Shown: positions 10,434-21,439, counted from the stretch's first letter. The stretch: DNA of 64,000 bases from Ovis canadensis (GCF_042477335.2 NC_091245.1:221401501-221465500); one strand, 5' to 3'. Numbers and translations: made by a program. The notes: generated from the letters alone by a model not told the origin.

Positions 10434-10835
10434 AGAGTTGAACCATAAAGAAGGCTGAGTGCCAAAGAATCGATGCTTTCAAATTGTGGTGCTGGAGAAA
10501 TCTTTTGAGTCCTTTGAACAGCAAGGAGATCAAAGCAGTCAATCCGAAAGGAAATCAACCTTGAATATTCACTGGAAGGACTGTTGCTGAAGCTCCAATA
10601 CTTTGGCCAACTGATGTGAAGAGCCAGCTCATTGGAAAAGACCTTGATGCTGGGAAAGATTGAGGGCAGGAGGAAAAGGAGGTGACAGAAGATGAGATAG
10701 TTGGATGGCATCATTTACTCAAAGGCCGTGAGTTTGAACAAACTCTAGGAGATTGTGAAGGACAGGGAAGCCTGACATGCTGCTGTCCATGGGGTCACAA
10801 AGAGATGGGCATGACCGAGTGACTGAAGAACTGAA
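10434..10835 (+). mobile_element. BovB LINE, 3' fragment, diverged
   Basis: From 'ggctgagtgccaaagaatcg' to '...gaccgagtgactgaag', about 400 bp of the ORF2 C-terminus and 3' end in sense. Several substitutions and small gaps break the frame, making it one of the older BovB copies here. Confidence 0.9.
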
Positions 10836-11282
10836 ATGAATAAAACTAGGGCTTATAGAGCAGGAGATGGTAGCCACAATCTGGATCTGGCTCTGTGACC
10901 TGGGACAAGAAAAATTGTTGTAAGATGGAGAAATAAGTGCAAATTTTGTCTGCTGGTTTGTTTTGATTTGCTTTGTTTTGCTTTATTTTTGTTGAGGACC
11001 ACTTCTTTCATCAAAATTCATTTGCCGACAAAAGTAAAGATAAAGGTCTACAGGTATAAAAAATAATAGAAGGATAAGTTGGAAATCTCAGTGAAGAATT
11101 TTTGATAAGCAAATCTCTGTGACAGTGTAAATTGGAAAATTCAATTAGCTCTGTGGCTTTGTAAACCTCTTTTGAACAAAATACATGGTCTAAAAGAGAA
11201 AGATTTAAATTGTTAAGCTCTGAATTTCCTCACTATGGTCTTTACAGAGAAGCATCCCCATTTTAGTTCTACTAATTTAGTG
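10836..11282. other. Unique DNA between two BovB copies
   Basis: Contains an (ttttg)n-like run, 'ttgttttgatttgctttgtt', near 10,960. A MIR-core-like phrase, 'ctggctctgtgacctgggac', lies near 10,890 and is too short to call. No gene seen. Confidence 0.45.
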
Positions 11283-11289
11283 TTTATCA

Positions 11290-11714
11290 TGTATGAATGT
11301 GAGAGTTGGACTGTGAAGAAGGCTGAGTGCCGAAGAATTGATGCTTTTGAACTGTGGTGTTGGAGAAGACTCTTGAGAGTCCCTTGGACTGCAAGGAGAT
11401 CCAACCAGTCCCTTCTAAAGGAGATCAGCCCTGGGATTTCTTTGGAAGGAATGATGCTAAAGCTGAAACTCCAGTACTTTGGCCACCTCATGCGAAGAGT
11501 TGACTCATTGGAAAAGACTTTGATGCTGGGAGGGATTGGGGGCAGGAGGAGAAGGGGACGACAGAGGATAAGATGGCTGGATGGCATCACGGACTCGACG
11601 GATGTTAGTCCGAGTGAACTCCGGGAGTTGGTGATGGACAGGGAGGCCTGGTGTGCTGCGATTCATGGGGTTGCAAAGAGTTGGACAGGACTGAGCGACT
11701 GAATTGAACTGAAA
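11290..11714 (+). mobile_element. BovB LINE, 3' fragment with open ORF2 tail
   Basis: The plus-strand frame runs to 11,702 and contains BovB ORF2 C-terminus landmarks ('[18 protein letters not shown]', '[14 protein letters not shown]', '[12 protein letters not shown]'), ending just before the (gaact)n tail. The apparent start at 11,235 lies in host DNA and is not a real gene start. The short 'actaat' on both sides is too weak to call a TSD. Confidence 0.95.
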
Positions 11715-11719
11715 CTAAT

Positions 11720-11924
11720 AAATGAGTGATATTTTCTTAACTGTTCTCTCATGTACTTAAAAATCATTAATTTCCTCTCCACATTCTTGCATTAAGTCCA
11801 AAAAAATTTTTAATTGTCAAAAAAGTAGTTGCCAGGCCATTTCACTTTAAAAAAAAAGAGGCCAAAATAATTAAATAAAGTGGAGTATCTGTCTTTAATA
11901 TGTTCACATTTGAAAGAGATTTGG
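11720..11924. other. Short unique AT-rich stretch
   Basis: Contains poly-A-like 'ctttaaaaaaaaagaggcc' near 11,845; nothing else recognised. Confidence 0.5.
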
Positions 11925-12047
11925 AAAATCTCCTGGAGAAAGGAATGGCTATCCACTCCAGTATTCCTGCCTGGGAAATTCCATGGATAGAGGGGCTGGC
12001 AGGCTATAGTCCGTGGGATCGAAAAGAATCGGACTGAGAGGCTAATA
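11925..12047 (+). mobile_element. Bov-tA SINE, 3' part
   Basis: 'tggctatccactccagtatt', 'atggatagaggggctggca' and 'ggactgagaggctaa' are the Bov-A portion. The tRNA-like head is missing. Moderately diverged. Confidence 0.85.
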
Positions 12048-12124
12048 TACTTTTTAAGATTATCGCGTAAGCTTGGATGGCTACCACAGTTCTTGGAAAA
12101 GCAACAACAATATGGGGAGGGCAT

Positions 12125-12225
12125 GAAGATGGAGTCAGAGACCTGGAATTTTTATCATTTTTGTCACAATTTAATTGTGTGACCTCACGCAAAAATAGCT
12201 ACTCTCAATTTTAAAAATTTAGATA
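12125..12225 (+). repeat. Possible MIR core
   Basis: 'atggagtcagagacctgga' and, about 35 bp on, 'attgtgtgacctcacgca' are in the order and spacing of a MIR head and core. The relic is short and weak. Confidence 0.4.
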
Positions 12226-13438
12226 TCACCAGAATTTTCACTGTATATGTATACCACCTGAATCATTGGTTGCTTAACATTTCTTTTTCTTGATTTATAT
12301 TTTACGCATAGATAATTTTATCTGAAAAGAATCCTTACATAGAAACTCACTTTCTATAAGTATCACTTAGTCATAAAAATAAATATAATGAAAAACTACA
12401 GAGATATTAGATTTTAGGGAGATGCTTGTGGACAACGTTGCTATTCTCTGGGTGTATCAAAAAGCAGATGTTCGGATTATGGAGGTCCACATGATTAGTT
12501 TTGTTTAAGAAACTGGAAGGGGAAGTGACATAGCACTCTGATAATTTAATTGACACTACACAGTTCTCTTCATTTCCTTCCTTTGATGTGACAAGGAAGG
12601 AAGCTGCAGGTCCCAGATGATGCCTTTATAAGATGGTCTAGCCACAGCCCTGGTCTCCAAGTGGTGATGGCATAGATTTGCTTCTGTCCCAAACACTATG
12701 GGATATGAACTACGAATAAGAAATACACTTTTGTTCAGTTCAGGCACTGAGACTTTGAGTGTGTTTACACTTGCAGCAAAACCTGGTTAATACAACACTA
12801 ATTGCCCACTTAAGACTGTGGTCTCTTTGCCTATTTGTGCTGTATGGGAAAAGGAGAATATGTGGAAGTGTTAGAATGGTGTTAGAGCAATTTATCACTA
12901 ATATGAGACTTTCTTCTTGGTTATGATGAAAAACTTAAGAATCAAAAGAAAACAATGTTTTACAATATACTGGGGAAAATATGAAAGCTCTTTGATCCTT
13001 TGTTCCTCTATCAAGAAAATGATGGAAAATAATTAGCTCTATAATGATGAAAGAAAAACATGTGAAGATGGCAGTTGCTTGGCATACAATCAAAACATCC
13101 TAGTAGGTCTTATTTTAAAGCTGTACAATATTATGCAATTAGCACAAGAGTATTTTGAAAGGCAATATTCCTTTAAAACTTTTCTTGGCTTTGGAAGATA
13201 TACGAAACAAAATGGTACTTGGTTAGGGTGAGCTTATTTGAACTTAAGACATCCCTATGGAGAGCTGACTTTTGGAAAAAAGTGGAATTAAGGGAGATCA
13301 GCTAACTAACTCAGTGAACCAGCAGCAGCAGCAGAAGAAGAAGAGGTGAATGAATGCCTCATTTGGGTCAGGTTGTAGAGGGCGAGCCAATAAGGACTTA
13401 TTGGTGGTTTGGCCTGTAGGGTATTCAAATAGTATCTA
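12226..13438. other. Unique DNA, no gene seen
   Basis: No transposon could be named. A short (CAG)n(AAG)n run is at 13,319-13,346. No credible splice-bounded open frames were found. Confidence 0.5.
13319..13346 (+). repeat. Short (CAG)n-(AAG)n microsatellite
   Basis: About five 'cag' units followed by three or four 'aag' units. Too short to suggest an expansion, though length polymorphism is likely. Confidence 0.8.
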
Positions 13439-13439
13439 A

Positions 13440-13670
13440 ACAATAATTATTATTTATTGAATCCTTAGTATGCATCCAGCACTGAGGATAATGCTTTTAT
13501 TTCTTTTAATTAACAACTCTATGCATGAGTTAATACTATTCCTATTTTATCGTCTGGAAAACTGAAGCTAAAGAAATCAAGAAACTTATCCAAGACTGCA
13601 AAGTAGGTTAATCCAAGAACTGGGAACAAACCTAGCTGTATCTGTCTCCAAAGGCTATGAACTCAATCTC
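13440..13670 (-). repeat. MIR SINE relic
   Basis: 'tatttattgaatccttagta', 'cctattttatcgtctggaaa', 'actgaagctaaagaaatca' and 'aacttatccaagactgcaaa' are the reverse-complement MIR (3' tail first, then core). One of the more complete MIRs here. Confidence 0.75.
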
Positions 13671-14399
13671 TGTTTTGTCCTGGTGGCAAAAGACACTATT
13701 TACCTTCCCATTGATTAATAAGCAATTACACTTTTCTACAACTGCTGTATCCTGCTTCTTGTCTCTTGAATATTTGGAATCTGATCATGAAGACAACCTG
13801 AGATATATCCATGTGCTTAGAATTTTGCCTGTGTAAACAGAACAGTTTGCACCGGAATGCTAGTGTTAAGGGTTGCATGAATAGTCCAGCTATGCAGAGT
13901 AGGGTGGATGCCACTTAACTTTGACCAATTACTCACATATGTCTTGAGCATGAAAACTATTCGTCGGTTTCCTACAATTATCCACGGAAGAGTGCAAGGT
14001 TCTGGGTCACTTCACGGTAGGTGGTTGCTTTCCAAACAGTCATTTCCATAGGTACATGGGTTCCTGTGAGTGTGAGGGGGTAGAAAGGGAATGCAGAGGG
14101 GCAAATAAAAAGATGGATGGATTAAAAATTGAAGATGGATGGATTAAAAGTTGACCAGTGGGATGTGGCACCATCAAGTTGGCTCTAAAGAGAATCTCAA
14201 TAAAATACGTTGTAGCAAGAGAAAGCACAGTGCAAAAAGTTCATGGATTGAACCAGATACACCCAGACAAATATTGCAGCTTTGCCATTAACTGATGCAG
14301 AACCATGGAGGAACGCATAAAACTACCATATAGTGGGGAAGAAGGCTGCAAATACTGTGCACATGAAGCTTTTGCTGTGTAATTCATGTGTTATTATAA
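13671..14399. other. Unique DNA, no gene seen
   Basis: Contains a local direct repeat, 'agatggatggattaaaa', twice in succession (about 14,111-14,151, joined by 'attga'). No gene or named repeat. Confidence 0.5.
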
Positions 14400-15190
14400 T
14401 CCTTTCTGTTTTTTTTATTTTTATTATTTAAGTTATTTCATTCATCTTTGTGCACAAGTAATATCTGCTCTTGGTAAAATTTTAAAAATTGTAAAAGGAG
14501 GCACAGTAAAAGTATTTCTTTCTTCCTTGTATCCCAGCAACTTGGTTCCCTTTCACAAATGCAAATCCTGTTGTATGATTCTTATATATCTTTCCAGAAG
14601 ACATACATATTATTCCTTTATTTCTCCCACAGATGGTACAATGATACGTGGATGTTTTTACTTTATTTTTCTTAGAAATCATTGCTTCTAAATTCAAGTA
14701 AAATTGTCTTATTTTTCTTCTTCTCTTTTCTCCTCTTCTCCTTTTTCAAGTACATAATATTCCACTGTACCATAATTTGACTCCCCGATCCCCTACCAAT
14801 GAACATTTAGGAACATTTCCAATATTTCATTACTGGAAACAACACTTTAATGAATATCCTGGTAAATAATCATAGAATTGCAAGTTCAAAAAATATGGGC
14901 ATTAGATTAATCCCTAAAAAGTTGTAACCAATTAATATTCTCATCATCATCACTGTTGCGAGTGTATATTTCTGCATATCAAAGTAACAAATAATCCAAT
15001 ATCTTGATTTTTGCCCATCTAAAATAATAAAACATAGTGTATTTCTTTCACTATGAGTGAGGTTGTTTGAATTTTTCCATATGTTTAAAGACCATTAGTT
15101 TTTTTTATTTCTTATGTAAGATATTTGTTTAGTTATCTGTTCTTATCCTCTGCCTGCATTTCTCTAGATTTATTGGTTTTGTATTACAAG
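14400..15190 (-). mobile_element. Old L1M 3' UTR relic
   Basis: 'aaaattttaaaaattgtaaa', 'tcttatatatctttccagaa', 'ttccactgtaccataatttg', 'ccaatgaacatttaggaac' and 'caacactttaatgaatatcc' follow in order the reverse complement of ancient L1M 3' ends; a similar relic lies at 49,745-50,500. A pyrimidine-rich run (14,709-14,750) is internal. No coding part survives. Confidence 0.6.
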
Positions 15191-15424
15191 GAGCTCTTAA
15201 GTAAACAACCTTTCATTTGTGATATTTAATTATAATTTTTTACTTTTGCAGAGATTGGTTTTGCAGTGCAATTCATTAATCTTTTCTTTCCTTTTTGGTT
15301 TACTGTTATGTAGAGAGAAGTTCTTCACTCTGATTATCTTTAAATTTTATTTTGTTTCAGCTAAAGTTTGTTTTGTTGTATTATATGAGGTAGAGAATAT
15401 ACTTAGTTTCCTAAACATCATTTA

Positions 15425-16865
15425 AAAAGCTGGCTTAAAACTCAACATTCAGAAAACTAAGATCATGGCTTCCGGTCCCATCACTTCATGGCAAGCAGGT
15501 GGGGAAACAATGGAAACAGGGACACACTTTATTTTCTTGGGCTGCAAAATCACTACAGATGGTGACTGCAGCCATGAAATTAAAAGATGCTTGATCCTTT
15601 GGAAGAAAAGCTATGACAAACCTAGACAGCCAGGCTTCAATAGTACATGAACCGTGAACTTCCAGATGTTCACGCTGGATTTAGAAAAGGTAGAGGAACC
15701 AGAGATCAAATTGCCAACATCAGTTGGATCATCAAAAAGCAAGAGAGATTCAGAAAAACATCTACTTCTGCTTTATTGACTATCCCAAAGCTTTTGACTG
15801 TGTGGATCACAGCAAACTGTGGAAAATTCTTAACGAGATGGAAATACCAGACCACTCAACAGGCCTACTGAGAAATCTGTATGAAGGTTAAGAAGCAACA
15901 GTTAGAACCGGACATGTAACAACAAACTGGTTTCAAATTTGGAAAGGAGTATGTCAAGACTGTATGTTGTCACCCTGCTTATTTAACTAATATGCAGAGT
16001 ACATCATGAGAAACGCTGGGCTGGAGGAAGCACAAGCTGGAACCAAGATTGCCAGAAGAAATGTCAATAACCTCAGATATGCAGATGACACCACCATTAT
16101 GGCAGAAAGTGAAGAGGAACTAAAAAGCCTCTTGATGAAAGTGAAAGAGGAGAGTGAAAAAGTTGGCTTAAAGCTCAACATTCAGAAAACTAAGATCCTG
16201 GCATCTGGTCCCATCACTTCATGGCAAATAAATGGGGAAACAATGGAAATAGTGACAGACTTTATTTTGGGGGGCTCCAAAATCACTGCAGATGGTGATT
16301 GCAGCCATGAAATTAAAAGACGTTTACTCCTTGGAAGAAAAGTTATGACCAACCTAGACAGCATATTAAAAAGCAGAGACATTACTTTGCCAATAAAGGT
16401 CCATCTAGTCATAGCTATGGTTTTTCCAGTAGTCATGTGTGGATGTGAGAATTGGAGTATAAAAAAAGCTGAGAGCCAAAGAATTGATGCTTTTGAACTT
16501 TGGTGTTGGAGAAGACTCTTGACAGTCCCTTGGACTGCAAGGAGATCCAACTAGTCTATCCTAAAGGAAATCAGTCCTGGATATTCCTTGGACGGACTGA
16601 TGTTGAAGCTGAAACTCCCAATACTTTGGCTACCTAATGCGAAGAACTGACTGACTGGAAAAGATCCTGATGCTAGGAATGATTGAAGGTGGGAGAAGGG
16701 GACAACAGAGGATGAGATGGTTGGATGGCATCACTGACTCAATGGACATGAGTTTGAGTAAGCTCTGGGAGTTGGTGATGGACAGGGAAGCCTTGTGTGC
16801 TGCAGTCCATGGGGTCACAAACAGTCAGACACACATGAGCAACAGAATGGAACTGAACTGAACTG
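15425..16865 (+). mobile_element. BovB LINE, chimeric 5' end, near-perfect TSD
   Basis: Flanked by 'aaacatcattta' (15,413-15,424) and 'aaacattattta' (16,866-16,877), a 12-bp duplication with one mismatch, so the whole interval entered as one insertion. Its order is not that of BovB: 15,425-15,625 is a post-palm ORF2 segment that should lie downstream. It joins in direct orientation to an upstream RT segment at 15,626 ('ccaggcttcaatagtaca'). The element then runs collinearly to the 3' tail, repeating the first segment at about 16,159-16,358. The two copies of that segment differ at roughly two dozen positions, so they come from different BovB RNAs or an already rearranged source. Confidence 0.9.
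15626..16860 (+). pseudogene. BovB ORF2 remnant (reverse transcriptase to C-terminus)
   Basis: The BovB ORF2 protein is an endonuclease/reverse transcriptase that primes cDNA synthesis at nicked target DNA. Here the endonuclease is missing. RT landmarks appear in order: 'GFRKGRGTRDQIANI', then a frame-disrupted FIDYAKAFD-like block near 15,770-15,800. The intact catalytic YADD is encoded at 16,078-16,089, followed by 'GLKLNIQKTKILASGPITSW' and the C-terminal '[12 protein letters not shown]'. Open frame 16,006-16,554 (182 codons) is the best-kept part; a stop in the 'SNQS' region and small indels kill the rest. No promoter is attached. Confidence 0.85.
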
Positions 16866-16877
16866 AAACATTATTTA

Positions 16878-17350
16878 ATGATAATTGATTTTTTCATAAC
16901 AGATTTGAAATGTCACCTTTTCATATATTAGACTTCTATATGAATTTGGTTTTATTTGAGCAGATTTTGCTTATCGAGAAGCTAATAACACACTGTTTAA
17001 TCAATATAACTTTTTAGAAGGTTTTATGGTAGGGTCAAGCTGTTCTGTATAATCATGTAGGTTGTAACTTCTTTTCAGGACCATTTTTGCATAAACTATA
17101 AATATAATGATGCCTACACTCCTCCCTCCATCATGTCAGAATTTTTCAGTATACAGCCTACACAGCTAATGGGTAAGTGTCATTAAATGGTTTGACTTCT
17201 GCAGAATTTGCTGTCCATTACTGGCTATTTATCTTTTAAAGGAATTTTAGAATTAATTTATATAGCTTTAAAAAGTCCTATTGACTTGTTTTTTCTTTTC
17301 AACTGGGACCCATTGAGTTCACAAATTAATTTAGAGAGAATTAACATTTA
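16878..17350. other. Unique AT-rich DNA, no gene seen
   Basis: Nothing recognised beyond general AT richness. Confidence 0.5.
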
Positions 17351-17351
17351 C

Positions 17352-17536
17352 TCATGGCTCAGCTGGTAAAGAATCTGCCTGCAATGTGGGAGACCTGGGT
17401 TCAATCCCTGGGTTGGGAAGATCTGGAGAAGGGAATGGCTACCCACTCCAGTATTCTGGCCTGGAGAATTCCATGTACTGTATAGTCCATGGGGTCACAA
17501 AGAGCCAGGCACGACTGAGTGACTTTCACTTTCACA
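17352..17536 (+). mobile_element. Bov-tA SINE
   Basis: A-box-like 'tggctcagctggtaaagaa' and B-box-like 'gggttcaatccctggg' form the tRNA-Glu-like Pol III head. It continues into Bov-A and ends in 'gagtgactttcactttcac'. It is well preserved, and its frame 17,386-17,568 is only the usual SINE read-through. Confidence 0.95.
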
Positions 17537-17571
17537 CCATAACAAACAATAAAATTAATTCCAGCTAGATT

Positions 17572-17776
17572 GTGTGTGCTCAGTTGTGCCCAACTCTTTG
17601 CGACACCATGGACTATAGCCCTTCAGGCTCCTCTGTCTATGCGATTTTCCAAGCAAGAATACCGGAGTGGGTAGTCATTCCCTTCTCCAGGGGATCTTCC
17701 TAACCCAGGGACCAAACCTGGGTCTCCTAGGTTACAGGAAGATTCTTTACCAACTGAGCCACCAGGGATGTCTGCT
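17572..17776 (-). mobile_element. Bov-tA SINE, tail-to-tail with preceding copy
   Basis: Antisense copy from 'tgctcagttgtgcccaactc' to the reverse head 'ccaactgagccaccaggga'. Only about 35 bp separates it from the opposite copy, so transcripts crossing both could fold into a stem of roughly 180 bp. Confidence 0.94.
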
Positions 17777-17934
17777 GAATTGTATATCTAAAAGTAAAGC
17801 TAAACAAGAAAAAATTGACATAACATACAGTAAGGATATCTTTGTGAATTTGATGTAAGATTTCTTTCTTAAATGGGATGCTTGGTTCAGACATTTTGTC
17901 TTCTGAATATGTAATGAATTCATACTAATCAACA

Positions 17935-18895
17935 CATAATGAACTCCTAATCGATAAGAAAAAGGTCATTAATCTCAGTAGAAAAATAGGCAAGAAATTT
18001 GACACTTCACAAAAGATGTTATCTAAATATTCAAGTTCATCAAAAAGCAAGGAGTACCGACTAAAGAAAGCCTTCATGAGACACTCCTTCCAACACTGTA
18101 GACTTACTAAATTTAAAAGACTAACAATACCAAGTGTTGGTAAGACATAGCAACAGTAATTCTCACACATTGCTGGTGGGAGCATAAATTGGTAAAACCA
18201 CTTTGGAAAATTGTTTAAACAATACGAATGAAAACTGAATATATGCAATGCCAAAGAACCAGCTACTCAACAGAAATATGTACACATCTGCACCATAATT
18301 CATGTACAGATGTGTTCACAGCAGCATCATTCATAATAGCCCCCAAACTGTAAATTATTCAAGTATTCACCAGCAGTAGCATAGATAGATATACCAATGA
18401 ATCTGGTATTTGTATATACTTGAAAATACTTGTTGTATTTGAAAATACTTGTTGTTCAGTCATTAAGTTATGTCCAATTCCTTGTGACCCCAGGACTGCA
18501 GGGCCCCAGGCTTCCCTCTCCTTCATTATCTCCTAGAGTTTGCTCAAACTCATGTCCGTTGAGTTTATGATAGCATTAAAAAGGAAAGACTGCAGCTACA
18601 TGAAGCAACATGGATGAATTTTGCTAAACACAATTTCAAGTAAAAGAAGTTAAAGGCAAAAGAATATATACTGTGTTACTTCATTTATATTAAAGTTAAA
18701 AAAACCTAGGTAGTACTATTTTGTGACTTAAGTAGTCAGGATGAGTTAATGATGTGGTAAGTATAAAAGGAACTTTTGGATGCTAATATATCCTGGCTCT
18801 TAACCTGGGTGATGGTTTCATGGGAGTGTTCATTTTATGATAATTGATTCTGGTAACACTTACAATCTTTGCCCCTTTCTAATTGTGCATTAAAA
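17935..18895 (+). mobile_element. Old L1M end, interrupted by BovB
   Basis: In order: 'aaaaataggcaagaaatttg', 'ataccaagtgttggtaagac', 'cacattgctggtgggagcat', 'accactttggaaaattgttt', 'cacagcagcatcattcataa', (interruption 18,450-18,580), 'gcagctacatgaagcaacat' and 'tggtttcatgggagtgttca'. This is the end of ORF2 plus the 3' UTR of an ancient L1, without an intact frame. Confidence 0.85.
18450..18580 (-). mobile_element. BovB 3'-end fragment nested in L1M
   Basis: 'ttgttcagtcattaagttat' through 'gtttgctcaaactcatgtcc' and 'tgatagcatt' is the reverse BovB 3' terminus, about 130 bp. Just before it the host carries a 16-bp direct repeat, 'tgaaaatacttgttgt' (18,421-18,436 and 18,440-18,455), which may be insertion slippage. 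Confidence 0.8.
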
Positions 18896-18906
18896 TACAT
18901 ATATAT

Positions 18907-19812
18907 CAGTTCAGTTCAGCTCAGTTCAGTTGCTCAGTTGTGTCCAATTCTTTGCGACCCCATGAATTGCAGCACGCCAGGCCTCCCTGTCCATCACCAT
19001 CTCCCGGAGTTCACTCAGACTAACGTCCATCAAGTCAGTGATGCCATCCAGCCATCTCATCCTCTGTCATCCCCTTCTCCTCCTGCCCCCAATCCCTCCC
19101 AGCATCAGAGTCTTTTCTAATGAGTCAACTCTTCACACGAGGTGGCCAAAGTACTGGAGTTTCAGCCTTAGCATCATTCCTTCCAAAGAACACCCAAGGC
19201 TGATCTCCTTCAGAGTGGACTGGTTGGGTCTCCTTGCAGTCCAAGGGACTCTCAAGAGTCTTCTCCAACACCACAGTTCAAAAGCATCAATTCTTCGGCG
19301 CTCAGCCTTCTTCACAGTCCAACTCTCACATCCATACGTGACCACTGGAAAAACAATAGCCTTGACTAGACAGACCTTTGTTGGCAAAGTAATGTCTCTG
19401 CTTCTGAATATGCTATCTAGCTAGGTTGGTCATAACTTTCCTTCCAAGGAGTAAGCACCTTTTAATTTCATGGCTGCAGTCACCATCTGCAGTGATCCCA
19501 GAGCCCCCCCAAAATAAAGTCTGACACTGTTTCCACTGTTTCCCCATCTGTTTCCCATGAAGTGATGGGACCAGATGCCATGATCGTCGTTTTCTGAATG
19601 TTGAGCTTTAAGCTAACTCTTTTACTCTCCTTTTTCACTTTCATCAAGAGGCTTTTTAGGTCCTCTTCACTTTTTGCCATAATGGTGGTGTCATCTGCAT
19701 ATCTGAGGTTATTGACATTTCTTCTGGCAAACTTGATTCCAGCTTGTGCTTCCTCCAGCCCAGCGTTTCTCATGATGTGCTCTGCATATAAGTTAAATAA
19801 GCAGGGTGACTA
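18907..19812 (-). mobile_element. BovB LINE, 5'-truncated, antisense
   Basis: About 900 bp from the (cagtt)n tail at 18,907 to 'ttaaataagcagggtgac' near 19,812. The minus strand encodes the ORF2 region from just before the catalytic motif (YADD codons at 19,690-19,701, intact) to the C-terminus; frames 19,480-19,773 and 19,133-19,387 are separated by a frameshift around 19,420-19,480. AT-rich 'tacatatatat'-like sequence on both sides suggests but does not prove a target duplication. Confidence 0.94.
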
Positions 19813-19860
19813 TATATATATATACATATACATGTATATATATATATACTTACATCTACA
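19813..19860. repeat. (AT)n-rich microsatellite
   Basis: Runs of 'tatatatatatata' with 'catatacatg' interruptions beside the 5' truncation point of the BovB. It probably served as the insertion target or expanded afterwards. Confidence 0.85.
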
Positions 19861-20558
19861 TGCAGATGTAGGCTTTTACCTTAGTCAGCACTATTAAATA
19901 CCTCATAATAAATATTTTTAAAAGTCCTCTGGCCTACTGTCTGATTCCCTTTTCCTGCTTTCACAGGCATGTAATTTCAAGTGTTTTAGGTATTTAAATA
20001 TTCATCTATAAGTAACATTTTTATACTACTGTAAGAATTGATTGGATTCTGTGCTTATATATAAAATGCTTATATTTATAATTCACTATATTTGTATGCA
20101 ATAAATTTTATTTATCCGTTGATTTCAGTTTTAGATACTATCCTCAGATTCCTGCTATGGGTAATAAGAATTTAACTATATTACATAATCTCTCCATACT
20201 CCTTCCTCTTATCTTCCCAGCATAGTTACATAAGTAACCCAAAATTGTGTTTACAAATTATACTAATGAATATATTTTGTATTGATTATCTAAATATCAT
20301 TCATAGCTGACCCATACATTACATTTTATTTTGTATTAACTCATTTTCCTGGAGGTAAGACTTGCCCTAAAAATCTCTAAATTATCTCTAAACTTTTGAA
20401 ATCTGTTCTGAGCATTCTTAGCATTGACATTTCTAACTTAATATATTTATTTTAAACATTTTCTCTAACTTGCTTTCCATAATTTATTAAACTCTGGCTC
20501 ATTCAACTATTTTCTGTGTGCTGAACACTCCTCTAATGGTTCTATTTGTGGCAACTCA
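19861..20558. other. Unique AT-rich DNA, no gene seen
   Basis: No named repeat or gene; composed largely of A/T. Confidence 0.5.
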
Positions 20559-20559
20559 T

Positions 20560-20735
20560 TACTATCCTCTGCAGAACTTCCCTCCAAGACGTTTCCTCTG
20601 TGTTCTGGTTCACAGCATCACCTAACAGAAACACCTGCTACCACCTGACTGGCCACATGGGTTCTTTCACCAAGGCCTGTCAGCTCATCCTCACTAAATT
20701 CTCTTATATCTGTTGCAAGCCTTCTTGCTCCTTTT
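20560..20735 (+). repeat. Possible L2 relic (continues 21,450-21,560)
   Basis: The composition and phrase order ('cctccaagacgtttcctctg', 'ctcatcctcactaaattctc'; after the L1/SINE block 'tatctcttgtctctggcctg' and 'ttctggttccagtctg') resemble the L2 ORF2/3' region. The match is loose. Confidence 0.35.
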
Positions 20736-20739
20736 TTCT

Positions 20740-21234
20740 CATTATTATATTTTGCTTTGTTTTACTTTCATTGAAGTATAATTGCTTTACAATGTTGTGT
20801 TAGTTTTTACTGTATAACAAAGTCAAGCAGCCATGCATATATCCCTTCCTTCTTGGACCTCCCTCTCAGCTCCCCTCCGTCCCATCTATCTGTTCCATCA
20901 AAGAGCACTGACCCTGAGCTTCCAAGGCGTCATAGCAGGTTCCCACTAGCTACCTATTGTACACCTGGCAGTATATATGTGTCAATCCTAACCTCCCAGC
21001 TCATCCTACTTTCCCCTTTCCCCACTGTGTCCACATGTCTAGTCTCTACATCTGTGTCTCTATTCCTGCCCTGGAAACAGGTTCTTCTGTACCATTTTTC
21101 TAGATTCCACATATATGCATTAACATGCAATATTTGCTTTTCTCTTTCTGATCTATTTCACCCTGTATGACAAACATTCACATCTCTACAAACGACCTAG
21201 CTTTGTTCCTTTTTGTGGCTGAGTAATATTCCAT
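20740..21234 (-). mobile_element. Ruminant L1 3' UTR, antisense
   Basis: Collinear with the L1 3' UTR of ruminants in reverse complement: 'gaagtataattgctttacaa', 'gttcccactagctacctatt', 'ctattcctgccctggaaaca', 'ttctagattccacatatatg' and 'tggctgagtaatattccat'. It is cut at 21,234 by a Bov-tA. Much less diverged than the L1M relics. Confidence 0.88.
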
Positions 21235-21439
21235 CGTGGCTCCCCAGGTGGTGCTAGTGGTAAAGAACCTGCCTGCCAATGCAGGAGACGTAAGAGACAT
21301 GGGTTTGACCCCTGGGTTGGGAACATCCCCTGGAGGAGGGCATGGCAATCCACTCCAGTTTTCTTGCCTGGAGAATCTTAGGGACAGAGGAGCCTGGGAG
21401 CCTACAGCCCATAGCGTCACAAAAAAGTCAGAAATACAC
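21235..21439 (+). mobile_element. Bov-tA SINE with exact TSD
   Basis: Complete: head 'ctccccaggtggtgctagtg', a B-box region with a short internal duplication ('gagacgtaagagacatgg'), then Bov-A. Exact 10-bp duplication 'aatattccat' at 21,225-21,234 and 21,440-21,449. Confidence 0.95.

Noticed and set aside
17352..17420. tRNA-like sequences with A and B boxes (also at 8,936, 21,235, 35,655, 36,445, 55,597, 56,373 and 62,083)
   Set aside because: Heads of tRNA-Glu-derived SINEs fused to Bov-A or CHR bodies, not functional tRNA genes.
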